Source: Profundibacter amoris (GTDB lineage: Bacteria; Pseudomonadota; Alphaproteobacteria; Rhodobacterales; Rhodobacteraceae). Taken from it: a stretch of 64,000 nucleotides of DNA. Location of the stretch: positions 350,001 through 414,000 of the forward strand of contig NZ_CP032125.1 of assembly GCF_003544895.1 (NCBI RefSeq), written 5' to 3'. The notes below the pieces were generated by a model. It saw only the letters and a list, made by a program, of their open reading frames with translations. It made no database searches and was not told the DNA's origin. Of this stretch, positions 27,110 to 34,958 are shown in pieces (within the stretch, counting starts at the first letter, position 1; the number at the start of each line of letters is the position of its first letter). Position numbers and translations under genes: made by a program.

Positions 27110-27895
27110 TTATTCCCCCTTCCACACAGGATCACGTTTTTCAGCAAAGGCACGGGCACCTTCCAGTTGATCATCGGAAGAATACAAAGTTTTTATCGTC
27201 GGAAAAACACTGCCGGTAATTTTATCCAGCGCATCCTGGAATTTCATGTTCTCGGCCTCGCGCACCACTTCTTTGATCGCGGCCTGAACCAAGGATGGAC
27301 CGGCGGCCAGTTCAGCGGCCAATTCATGCGCCTTTTCCAACAATTGATCCGCCGGATACACATAGTTCACCACCCCCAATTGCTGCGCCTCTTGCACATC
27401 AAACCAGCGGCCCGTCAGCAACAGGTCCATCGCAACGTGGTAAGGAATGCGTTTTGGCAGCTTTAGTGACGCAGCATCGGCAATCGTGCCTGACCGGATT
27501 TCCGGCAGGGCGAAACTGGCGTGATCTGCCGCCATGATCAAATCACAAGACAGCATCAGCTCCAGCCCGCCACCGCAGGCAATGCCGTTGACCGCGGCAA
27601 TCACCACCTTGTTCAAATCAGGCAGTTCCTGCAACCCGCCAAAACCCCCGACGCCATAGTCGCCATCCACCGCATCCCCGTCAGCTGCAGCTTTCAGATC
27701 CCAGCCGGGGCAAAAGAACTTGTCACCCGCCCCTGTCAGGATTGCCACACGCAAATCCGGATCATCGCGAAAACCGGCAAATACCTGTCCCATGATCCGG
27801 CTGGTCGCCAGATCAATCGCATTGGCCTTGGGCCGGTCAAGGGTGACTTCCAGCACCTTGCCGATTGTACGGGTCTTGATCGGGTTTTCTGTCAT
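27110..27895 (-). CDS. caiD: Enoyl-CoA hydratase, crotonobetainyl-CoA hydratase-like (CaiD)
   Basis: A 261-residue crotonase-fold enzyme. The CoA-binding and oxyanion segments are visible as FFCPGWDLKAAADGD and NGIACGGGLELMLSCDLIMA, followed by FALPEIRSGTIADAASLKLP with the acidic catalytic position. The sequence resembles CaiD (carnitinyl-CoA dehydratase), which hydrates crotonobetainyl-CoA to carnitinyl-CoA. The upstream acyl-CoA ligase overlaps it by ATGA. The operon context supports the carnitine assignment, although crotonases are hard to separate by sequence alone. Confidence 0.8.
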   Translation of the reverse strand: MTENPIKTRTIGKVLEVTLDRPKANAIDLATSRIMGQVFAGFRDDPDLRVAILTGAGDKFFCPGWDLKAAADGDAVDGDYGVGGFGGLQELPDLNKVVIAAVNGIACGGGLELMLSCDLIMAADHASFALPEIRSGTIADAASLKLPKRIPYHVAMDLLLTGRWFDVQEAQQLGVVNYVYPADQLLEKAHELAAELAAGPSLVQAAIKEVVREAENMKFQDALDKITGSVFPTIKTLYSSDDQLEGARAFAEKRDPVWKGE

Positions 27896-29937
27896 GTTTT
27901 TTCTCCAGTTCGGATCAGGGCATCGGCGGCAATGGCATCATCGGCCAGACACATAAGCGGGTTAACCTCGATTTCGATGGCCTGCCCGTGATTGTCGATG
28001 ACATAGGACTGGATTGCCATCACTGCGTCAATAACGGCGGGCAGGTCAGCGGCGGGGCTGCCGCGATACCCGTTTAGTTGCGCGTATATTCTCAGCCCGC
28101 GCAGGGCGCTTTTGATATCGGCGCGGCTGGCCGGGATCAGCAGGCTGGCGGTATCACGCAACAGTTCCGTCAACACGCCGCCCGCGCCAAGTGTCAGAAC
28201 ATACCCGTGCGCCGGGTCCAGCACCACGCCAACCAGCAATTCGCATAGGCAGCCTGTGATCATCTCCTCGACCAGAAAACTGTTGGTGGGCATGTCCTTG
28301 GCGGCGTTCAACACCTGATCGGCGTTGGCTAGCCCCAGCACAACTGCTCCGGCCTCGCTTTTGTGGGCCAACCCCTCGCCTTTCAGAACCAGCGGATAGG
28401 CTAAGCCCTGCAACGCGCGCGCTAAATCCTGTATTGAATCCGCGCGACAGGCATGCGGTACCTGAACCCCATAAGCTGCAAGCGCGGCCTTTGCTTTTGC
28501 TTCGTTCAGGGGTGCGTACCGGTTCGGTGTTTGGGGCAATAACACCGGCTGGGGCGGGGCAGGGTGTATTTGGCCACATTCGGCACCGACCCGTGCGGCG
28601 GTTAGGGCTTCGGGCAGGCCACACAGGGGGATGATCCCGTTTTCGATCAGGCGTATGGCAACCCTTTCGGACATGTTTTCTGGTAATGATGCGGCAATCG
28701 CCATCGGCTTGCCGCTTGCTTTTTGCGCCGCAATGACAGCATCGATCACACAGTCCCAATCTGCCGGATCGCAACGGTCATTGCGCGGGAAATCGGCCAC
28801 CACAATGCCAAGGGCGATATCCCCCTGCATTATCGCACCAAAGGTCGTGGTCATTGCCTTAACATCGCCCCAGATATAGGTATGATAATCCAGCGGATTG
28901 GCTAGACTGACCATTGGCCCAAGTGCCTTGCGCAGAGCATTGTTGCAGATGTCGGTCAATGCTGGAAATACAATCCCACACGGGCCGGCTAGATCAGCCA
29001 TCAAGCTGGCCTCGCCCCCCGAGCAGGACAGGGAGGCGATGTGGTTGCTGGGCAATGGCCCGGTCACATGCAGCAGTTTCAGTGCCTCTGTAAGTTCGGG
29101 CAGGGTGGCGACTTGTGCAATTCCCAACCGCCGCAGCAGAGCCGAAGCACCGGCGGCGCTGCCCGCTAGCGAAGCGGTGTGCGAAACTGTGGCAGCACGG
29201 GCCTGATCGGAATTGCCAACCTTCAGGGCCACAATGGATTTGCCCGTCATACGCGCCGTATCTGCCAAAGCCTCGAGTGCGCGAATGTCGCCTATACCCT
29301 CGATATGCAGGCCAAGGGCTGTCACGCGATCATCCCGCAGTATTTCCATACCAATTTCGGCCAGACCGGTTTGGGCCTGATTGCCGGCCGTTACCACATA
29401 GGCTAGCGGCAGACCGCGGCGCTGCATGGTCAGGTTGATGGCGATATTGCTGGATTGTGTGATGATGGCGACGCCGCTTTGCAGATGCTGCAGACCCTGC
29501 TGGTCGGGCCATAGCAAAGCGCCATCCAGTGCGTTGATGAAACCATAGCAATTCGGCCCGATCACCGTCATGTCGCCTGCCGCTTGCAGCAGTTGTGCTT
29601 GCAGGTTGGCACCGCTGCTGTCCTCGGCCTTGGCTTCCAGAAACCCGCTGGCAAAGCATACCACGCCACCCGCCCCTTTTTCTGACAGCGTTGCCACGGC
29701 TTCGATCGTGGCGTGACGATTAATGCCGATGAATGCTGCATCGGGGGCGGTTGGCAGGGCTTCGATATCCGGGTAGGTCGGCAATCCGGCTATTTTGGCG
29801 CGTCCGGGGTGGACTGGCCAAATGTCTCCCTCAAACCCGAAAGCGCCTGATTGCCGGATCACGTTTTCGCACCAAGTCCCGCCGCCGATCACGGCAATGG
29901 ATTTAGGGCGTAGCAGCCTTTTCAGCCCCGCGTTCAT
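27892..29937 (-). CDS. ADP-forming-type acyl-CoA synthetase
   Basis: A 681-residue acyl-CoA synthetase of the NDP-forming superfamily, with a CoA-binding domain (SIAVIGGGTWCENVIRQSGA), a succinyl-CoA ligase-like flavodoxin region (IITQSSNIAINLTMQRRGLP, phosphohistidine candidate in VSHTASLAG) and a C-terminal ATP-grasp domain (YPLVLKGEGLAHKSEAGAVV, EIEVNPLM). It is not related to the AMP-forming CaiC. By position between the dehydrogenase and the hydratase it should activate gamma-butyrobetaine, crotonobetaine or carnitine with CoA; this substrate is inference. Confidence 0.82.
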   Translation of the reverse strand: MNAGLKRLLRPKSIAVIGGGTWCENVIRQSGAFGFEGDIWPVHPGRAKIAGLPTYPDIEALPTAPDAAFIGINRHATIEAVATLSEKGAGGVVCFASGFLEAKAEDSSGANLQAQLLQAAGDMTVIGPNCYGFINALDGALLWPDQQGLQHLQSGVAIITQSSNIAINLTMQRRGLPLAYVVTAGNQAQTGLAEIGMEILRDDRVTALGLHIEGIGDIRALEALADTARMTGKSIVALKVGNSDQARAATVSHTASLAGSAAGASALLRRLGIAQVATLPELTEALKLLHVTGPLPSNHIASLSCSGGEASLMADLAGPCGIVFPALTDICNNALRKALGPMVSLANPLDYHTYIWGDVKAMTTTFGAIMQGDIALGIVVADFPRNDRCDPADWDCVIDAVIAAQKASGKPMAIAASLPENMSERVAIRLIENGIIPLCGLPEALTAARVGAECGQIHPAPPQPVLLPQTPNRYAPLNEAKAKAALAAYGVQVPHACRADSIQDLARALQGLAYPLVLKGEGLAHKSEAGAVVLGLANADQVLNAAKDMPTNSFLVEEMITGCLCELLVGVVLDPAHGYVLTLGAGGVLTELLRDTASLLIPASRADIKSALRGLRIYAQLNGYRGSPAADLPAVIDAVMAIQSYVIDNHGQAIEIEVNPLMCLADDAIAADALIRTGEKT

Positions 29938-29970
29938 ATTTCCACCCGCGGGCAGGGGGAAAGTGCAGAT

Positions 29971-30000
29971 GCCTCCGGCGGGGATATTTTTAAAAAGAAG
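29971..30000 (+). repeat. Intergenic motif copy 1
   Basis: A 30-base sequence beginning GCCTCCGGCGGGGATATTT and ending in an A/G-rich AAAAAGAAG. A second copy lies in inverted orientation at 30118-30147 and matches at about 25 of 30 positions. Motifs of this style, a CGG-rich head plus GGATATTT and an A-rich tail, seem common between roseobacter genes from memory. Confidence 0.6.
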
Positions 30001-30077
30001 AAACGAAATTTTAATAAAATTGTTGTGGTCTGTGGTTGCGGTACAGGCGGGGACGCCGATGACCGTAAAAGGAGAAG

Positions 30078-30108
30078 GCCCTTCGTTCTGTTGATCAGGG
30101 CGAAGGGC
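30078..30108. terminator. Hairpin between the dehydrogenase and synthetase genes
   Basis: Eight-base perfect arms GCCCTTCG and CGAAGGGC with a 15-base loop. On the plus strand it is followed by a T-rich run (TCTTTCTTTCTTCTTTTC); on the minus strand, the direction of the genes, only CTTCTCCTTTT follows. It may partly attenuate the carnitine operon. Confidence 0.55.
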
Positions 30109-30117
30109 TCTTTCTTT

Positions 30118-30147
30118 CTTCTTTTCTTAAATATCCGCGCCGCAGGC
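30118..30147 (-). repeat. Intergenic motif copy 2 (inverted)
   Basis: On the minus strand it reads GCCTGCGGCGCGGATATTT followed by AAGAAAAGAAG. It faces copy 1 across 117 bases, just after the acyl-CoA dehydrogenase stop. The A/G-rich tail continues to a hairpin. Confidence 0.6.
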
Positions 30148-30157
30148 ATAGACACTC

Positions 30158-31318
30158 TTATGCTCCCAATGGCCGCAGCAACTCGCGGCTGATAATGTGG
30201 CGCTGGATTTCCGATGTTCCGTCCCAGATCCGTTCAACCCGCGCATCGCGCCAAAAGCGTTCGATCGGGAAATCATCCATCAGCCCCATACCGCCAAAGA
30301 TTTGCAGGGTGGTGTCGGTGACGCGGGCCAGCATTTCGCTGGCATAAAGTTTGGCGCTGGCGATTTCGCGATTGGCGGGCAGCCCCTGATCCAGCCGCCA
30401 TGCGGATGCCAGTGTCAGCCAGTCGGCGGCATCAATTTCAGTGATCATATCGGCGATCTGGAAGCTTATTCCCTGAAATTTGCCGATTGGCTGGCCGAAC
30501 TGCTCGCGTTCCGCCGCATAGTTCAGCGCCAGATCGAAACAGCGACGCGCCCGACCGACGGCCATTGTCGCCACGGTGATGCGGGTGGCATAGAGCCATT
30601 CGTTCATCACCGCAAAACCGCCATCCACTTCGCCCAACACCTGCGCATCGGGCAGGCGGCAGTCATCGAATTCCAGAATCATATTCTTGTAACCGCGATG
30701 GCTGACCGATGTGTAGCCTTCGCGGATGGTGAAGCCCTTTGTGCCGCGATCAACCAGAAAGGTGGTGATGCGTTTCTTGGGGCCGCGTGGCGTGTCATCG
30801 GTACCGGTCGCGACAAAGACGATCACGAAATCGGCGTGTTCGGCGCCTGATATGAAATGTTTGGTGCCGTTAATTACCCAATCGCCGCCATCGCGCACGG
30901 CACTGCATTTCATACCGCGCACGTCCGATCCGGCCGCGGGTTCTGTCATCGCCAGCGCATCCATCCTTTCGCCGCGCACTGCTGGCAGAAGATAGCGCTC
31001 CACCTGATCGCCCTCACACGCCATCAGGATATTCTGCGGGCGGCCAAAGAAATGGGTCAGCGCCATTGATCCGCGCCCCAATTCCCGTTCGACCAGCGCG
31101 AAATCCACATGCGACAACCCCGCACCGCCGACGCTTTCGGGGAAATTGCAGGCGTAAAAACCCAGATCAATGGTTTTCTGCTTGATCTGTTGTGCGATCT
31201 CGGCGGATACTTCGCCGGTGCGCTCGACCCGTTCTTCGTGCGGGTATATTTCATTTTCAACAAAGCTGCGCACAGTGGAAACGATCATTTCCTGTTCGTC
31301 TGTCAGGCCGAAGTTCAT
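30158..31318 (-). CDS. Acyl-CoA dehydrogenase (gamma-butyrobetainyl-CoA/crotonobetainyl-CoA type)
   Basis: A 386-residue FAD enzyme of the acyl-CoA dehydrogenase family. The N-terminal helical domain begins FGLTDEQEMIVSTVRSFVEN; the flavin segments LAMTEPAAGSDVRGMKCSAV and WVINGTKHFISGAEHADFVI follow; the C-terminal part has IFGGMGLMDDFPIERFWRDA then GTSEIQRHIISREL. Its ATG overlaps the stop of the carnitine dehydrogenase gene by one base (TGATG). It would desaturate gamma-butyrobetainyl-CoA to crotonobetainyl-CoA, which the downstream hydratase converts to carnitinyl-CoA. Electrons would pass through ETF to the ETF-QO encoded at 56271. Confidence 0.83.
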   Translation of the reverse strand: MNFGLTDEQEMIVSTVRSFVENEIYPHEERVERTGEVSAEIAQQIKQKTIDLGFYACNFPESVGGAGLSHVDFALVERELGRGSMALTHFFGRPQNILMACEGDQVERYLLPAVRGERMDALAMTEPAAGSDVRGMKCSAVRDGGDWVINGTKHFISGAEHADFVIVFVATGTDDTPRGPKKRITTFLVDRGTKGFTIREGYTSVSHRGYKNMILEFDDCRLPDAQVLGEVDGGFAVMNEWLYATRITVATMAVGRARRCFDLALNYAAEREQFGQPIGKFQGISFQIADMITEIDAADWLTLASAWRLDQGLPANREIASAKLYASEMLARVTDTTLQIFGGMGLMDDFPIERFWRDARVERIWDGTSEIQRHIISRELLRPLGA

Positions 31319-32766
31319 CAGGTATCCTTTAGGTGGTCGGGCAGGGGAATGGTGGCATGTGCAGCGGCCAGCGATTCCAGTTTTGCCAATATTTCGGGCT
31401 GTGGCTCGCAAGCGCGGCGGGTTTTCAGGCTGACGTGGATCAGCATCTGTTCGCCCGTGGCTATTACACTGCCGTCATCAGCCAGCATTTTGTGATATAG
31501 GCGCAGTTTTTTACCCTCGCCAAGCAACACACGGCTGTGGACGCTGAAGCGTTGGCCCGTGCGGGTTTCCTGCAAGAAACGGATATGGATATCGACGGTG
31601 AAATAACTGTTGTCCCCTTTAATGTATTCCGCATCAGCCCCGAGCAGCGCCATCACCACATCGGCTGCATCTGAAAAAACCTGACCATAGCGGCTTTCGT
31701 TCATATGGCCGTTGTAATCGGTCCAGTCGATCGGCACGTTGCGGTTCAGGGTCGTGATCGGTTCCGCCCCGCTTGTATCAGGTGGTTGGGTGATCCGTGC
31801 CTCGTGAGTGTTCAGCAGCGCACCGGCCGCCGCATCGCGGGTTTTCAGACTAAGCAATATGCCGACAAGGTTTTCATCGCGCATCCGCTCCAGCTGCCGG
31901 ATGGTATGGGCACCTGATTGCGCGTCGGACTGGCTGGCGATCATTTCCACCAACTCGTCTGTCAATTCCGGCACGTCCATCAGTTTGGTCCAGGGCCATT
32001 GCAGGCAGGGGCCGAACTGGTCGATAAAGTGGCGCATCCCTGCTTCGCCTCCGGCAATGCGGTAGGTTTCAAACAGCCCCATTTGTGCCCACCGCAGACC
32101 AAAACCATAGCGGATCGCGTTGTCGATTTCTTCGGTTGTGGCGATCTCGCCCTTGATCAGCCACAGCGCCTCGCGCCAGACCGCCTCCAGAAACCGGTCG
32201 GCGATATGGGCGTCGATTTCGGCCCGTACCCGCAGGGGAAACATGCCCAGGCTTTCGATGATACCGGTGGCGCGGTCGGTCATCTCAGGCGGGTTTTCAT
32301 CAGTGGCCACTATTTCGACCAGAGGCAACAGATAAACCGGATTGAATGGATGGGCGACGATGATCTGTTCGGGGCGCGTGGCGCAGCCCTGAATTTCGGA
32401 CGGTTTGAAGCCGGAGGTGGAAGACGCAATGATAGCGTCAGCGCGGCAATGTTCCTGCGTGGTCTGATAGACCTTGCGTTTCAGCGCCAGCCGTTCGGGG
32501 GCGCTCTCTTGAATCCAGTCGGCATTTTGCACCGCGCCGGAAATGGTTTCGCAATATGTCAGGGATCCTTCATCGGGCAACGCCGTGTTGTAAAGCATCG
32601 GTAGGGCATAGCGGGCGTTTTCCAGCACTGCGGTGATTTTGCGCTGGGCCTGCGCATCTGGGTCAAACACGCACACGTCCCAGCCGTTTAGCAAAAACCG
32701 CGCGGCCCAGCCGCCACCGATGACGCCACCGCCGATGATTGCTGCGGTTTTTCTGTCCGCGCTCAT
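31318..32766 (-). CDS. lcdH: Carnitine 3-dehydrogenase fused to a betainyl-CoA thioesterase
   Basis: A 482-residue fusion. Residues about 1-190 form a Rossmann domain (IIGGGVIGGGWAARFLLNGW) and 190-310 the helical 3-hydroxyacyl-CoA dehydrogenase C-terminal domain; this part oxidises L-carnitine to 3-dehydrocarnitine. Residues about 340-480 are a hotdog thioesterase with PIDWTDYNGHMNESRYGQVF carrying the catalytic Asp. In Pseudomonas these are two proteins (CdhA and CdhB); fused forms occur in rhizobia and roseobacters. Overlap of ATGA with the cleavage enzyme gene shows tight coupling. The thioesterase would release glycine betaine from betainyl-CoA. Confidence 0.88.
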   Translation of the reverse strand: MSADRKTAAIIGGGVIGGGWAARFLLNGWDVCVFDPDAQAQRKITAVLENARYALPMLYNTALPDEGSLTYCETISGAVQNADWIQESAPERLALKRKVYQTTQEHCRADAIIASSTSGFKPSEIQGCATRPEQIIVAHPFNPVYLLPLVEIVATDENPPEMTDRATGIIESLGMFPLRVRAEIDAHIADRFLEAVWREALWLIKGEIATTEEIDNAIRYGFGLRWAQMGLFETYRIAGGEAGMRHFIDQFGPCLQWPWTKLMDVPELTDELVEMIASQSDAQSGAHTIRQLERMRDENLVGILLSLKTRDAAAGALLNTHEARITQPPDTSGAEPITTLNRNVPIDWTDYNGHMNESRYGQVFSDAADVVMALLGADAEYIKGDNSYFTVDIHIRFLQETRTGQRFSVHSRVLLGEGKKLRLYHKMLADDGSVIATGEQMLIHVSLKTRRACEPQPEILAKLESLAAAHATIPLPDHLKDT

Positions 32767-33674
32767 GTGCGGGGCATCCGTTTGGTCAGCCCCAGCTTTT
32801 CGCGCACCTCGGCGGGGCCCATCACGCGGGCACCCATCGCTTCGATGATGGTGACGGCACGGGCGACCAGTGCTTCGTTGGTGGCCAGTTCGCCCTTACC
32901 TAGCCAAAGGTTGTCTTCCAGCCCGACGCGCACATTGCCTCCGACCAGCACAGCGGCGGCAACATAGGCCATTTCGTTGCGCCCCAGCGAAAAGGCGGAC
33001 CAGTTCCAGTCATTGGGGACGTTGTTGACCATCGCCATAAACGTATTCAGATCATCCGGCGCGCCCCACGGCACACCCATGCATAATTGCACCAAAGCAG
33101 GCGCATCCAGCACCCCGTCCTCAACCAGTTTCTTGGCATACCACAGATGGCCGGTGTCAAAGGCCTCGATTTCCGGCTTTACGCCCAGCTTGGTCATCAT
33201 CCGGCCCATTTCAACCAGCATCCCGGGCGTGTTCACCATCACATAGTCGGCTTCGGCGAAATTCATCGTGCCGCAATCCAGTGTGCAGATTTCCGGCAGA
33301 CAGTCGGCAATATGCGCTACGCGGTCTGCGGCGCTGACCATATCGGTGCCCTCGACCAGCGGCAGGGGGGCATCCGGTGCACCGGTGACCAAATCGCCGC
33401 CCATGCCTGCGGTCAGGTTCAGCACCATATCCACATCCGAAGCGCGGATCAGGTCAGTGACCTCGCGATACAGTTTCAGATCACGACTGGGCACCCCGGT
33501 TTTTGGATCACGCACATGGCAATGCACCACGGCCGCGCCCGCGCGGGCCGCGGCGATGGCGCTGTCGGCGATCTGTTGTGGAGAGCGGGGCACATGCGGG
33601 CTGCGGTCCTGCGTGCTGCCCGATCCCGTGATGGCGCAGGTGATGAATACATTGGTGTTCATTTCAAGGGGCAT
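32763..33674 (-). CDS. Dehydrocarnitine cleavage enzyme (BKACE family)
   Basis: A 303-residue zinc enzyme of the beta-keto acid cleavage family. The zinc motif is VVHCHVRDPKTG; FITCAITGSGSTQ at the N-terminus, NLTAGMGGD, LDCGTMNF, EAFDTGH and the C-terminal VRVGLEDNLWLGKGELATNE are all typical. In the carnitine pathway the enzyme combines 3-dehydrocarnitine with acetyl-CoA to give betainyl-CoA and acetoacetate. The ATG at 33674 has GGAG eight bases upstream. It is the first gene of the minus-strand operon and is divergent from the regulator. Confidence 0.87.
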   Translation of the reverse strand: MPLEMNTNVFITCAITGSGSTQDRSPHVPRSPQQIADSAIAAARAGAAVVHCHVRDPKTGVPSRDLKLYREVTDLIRASDVDMVLNLTAGMGGDLVTGAPDAPLPLVEGTDMVSAADRVAHIADCLPEICTLDCGTMNFAEADYVMVNTPGMLVEMGRMMTKLGVKPEIEAFDTGHLWYAKKLVEDGVLDAPALVQLCMGVPWGAPDDLNTFMAMVNNVPNDWNWSAFSLGRNEMAYVAAAVLVGGNVRVGLEDNLWLGKGELATNEALVARAVTIIEAMGARVMGPAEVREKLGLTKRMPRT

Positions 33675-33751
33675 TTGGCATCTCCGGCTGTCTGTTCGGG
33701 AAAACACTATCCGGCTTGATTTTTGCCATCATGCAGGATTGTATAAATACT
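33675..33751. promoter_or_regulatory. Divergent promoter region of the carnitine operon
   Basis: 77 bases between the cleavage enzyme and its regulator, transcribed away from each other, so both promoters and the operator must be here or reach into the coding ends. TATAAATACT directly before the regulator ATG is AT-rich. I see no clear symmetric operator. Confidence 0.45.
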
Positions 33752-34717
33752 ATGCGAAAATGGCAGATAAAATCCAGCCGGACAAAACGGATCGGCGTAT
33801 TGTTGTTCGAGAGGTTCTCGAACCATTGTCTGGCCAATGCGGTTGAACCGCTACGCGCGGTCAACAGCCTGCTGGGATGGCAGGCGTATGACTGGAGCTA
33901 TCTGTCGGTTGACGGGGCGCCGGTGACATCGTCCAGCGGATTGCCGGTTTCGGTTCAGGCATCGCTGGGACGGGCGTCGGGCGGGGATGTGCTGATGTTG
34001 TTGCCCAGCTATGGATACCGCAGCTATGCCACCCCTGATATGTTGCGCGCACTGCGGCAGGCGGCAGTGCGGTTTCAGGCTGTCGCCGGGCTGGATATGG
34101 GCAGTTGGCTGATGGCGGCGGCCGGACTGCTTGAGGGGCGCAGGGCAACCATCCACTGGGACGAGATCGAGGATTTCCACGAGGCATTTCCCGAAGTGCA
34201 GGTGCAGCGTGAAAGATTGGTAATGGACGGCAATCGCTGGTCTTGTGGCGGGGCGATGACTTCGTTCGAACTGGCGCAAAGGATGATCGCAATCGACCAC
34301 GGAGAAGCCTTGCGCACCGAAGTGGCCGCCCTGTTCATGCAAGGCGATGACGGCAGCTGGGATGAGGGGCTGCCGCGCAACCCTTCAAATACCGTTGCCG
34401 TCGCGCTGGCAGTAATGCGGGACAATCAGGAATATCCGCTGACCATGCCGCAGATTGCTCAACAACTGGGGCTAAAACCCCGCCGAATGACAGCACTGTT
34501 TCAATCCGAACTGGGAACCGGACCTTTGCAGGCCTATCGCCGTATCCGGTTGCAGGCCGCGCGCCGTCTGGTGCAAAAAACCGGCCTTGGTGTTGCCGAA
34601 ATTGCCCTTCGGTCTGGCTATGAAAATGCAAGCGCAATGACGCGGGCCTACCGTCAGGAATTTCGCGAAACACCGCAACAAACAAGGCGGCGGGATTATA
34701 ATAAGGACGATTTTTGA
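33752..34717 (+). CDS. cdhR: GlxA-family transcriptional regulator (CdhR-like)
   Basis: A 321-residue regulator with an N-terminal DJ-1/PfpI-like domain (RIGVLLFERFSNHCLANAVE; GLDMGSWLMAAAGLLEGRRA with the former amidase cysteine position lost) and a C-terminal AraC helix-turn-helix (MPQIAQQLGLKPRRMTALFQ then IALRSGYENASAMTRAYRQE). This class includes CdhR and GbdR, activators of carnitine and glycine betaine catabolism in Pseudomonas. Divergence from the cleavage enzyme gene supports the same role here. The ATG at 33752 fits the family N-terminus; the frame reaches 33716. Confidence 0.85.
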   Translation: MRKWQIKSSRTKRIGVLLFERFSNHCLANAVEPLRAVNSLLGWQAYDWSYLSVDGAPVTSSSGLPVSVQASLGRASGGDVLMLLPSYGYRSYATPDMLRALRQAAVRFQAVAGLDMGSWLMAAAGLLEGRRATIHWDEIEDFHEAFPEVQVQRERLVMDGNRWSCGGAMTSFELAQRMIAIDHGEALRTEVAALFMQGDDGSWDEGLPRNPSNTVAVALAVMRDNQEYPLTMPQIAQQLGLKPRRMTALFQSELGTGPLQAYRRIRLQAARRLVQKTGLGVAEIALRSGYENASAMTRAYRQEFRETPQQTRRRDYNKDDF

Positions 34718-34857
34718 TTGACGGATCAATATAAATGACAAAGCATATCAATGAAGTCTGGCATGTTTTTGCAAGATTTATGTCGCACAAAGAGGTAAAA
34801 GCGTCGTGTTTGTGCGCCTATTATTGAAGGGGGAGTAATTTCGTATCTGTAGAAAAG

Positions 34858-34874
34858 AAGACGTTAGTCGTCTT
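34858..34874 (+). promoter_or_regulatory. Small hairpin upstream of the ABC transporter
   Basis: Perfect six-base arms AAGACG and CGTCTT with loop TTAGT, eleven bases before the larger structured leader. Confidence 0.35.
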
Positions 34875-34885
34875 GCAGCCGAATT

Positions 34886-34939
34886 CAGGGCGCTTGAAAT
34901 TCTACCGTTAGAATAAATTTCGGGGCTATTTGCGCCCTG
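34886..34939 (+). promoter_or_regulatory. Structured leader of the ABC transporter operon
   Basis: A perfect eight-base inverted repeat CAGGGCGC/GCGCCCTG encloses 38 bases that can fold again through GAAATTCTA and TAGAAT...TTTC with loop CCGT. The outer 3' arm ends six bases before the ribosome binding site GGGAG of the binding-protein gene. It looks like a cis-acting RNA or an operator; no known riboswitch class is recognised. Confidence 0.4.
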
Positions 34940-34958
34940 TCACCTGGGAGAATATGAA

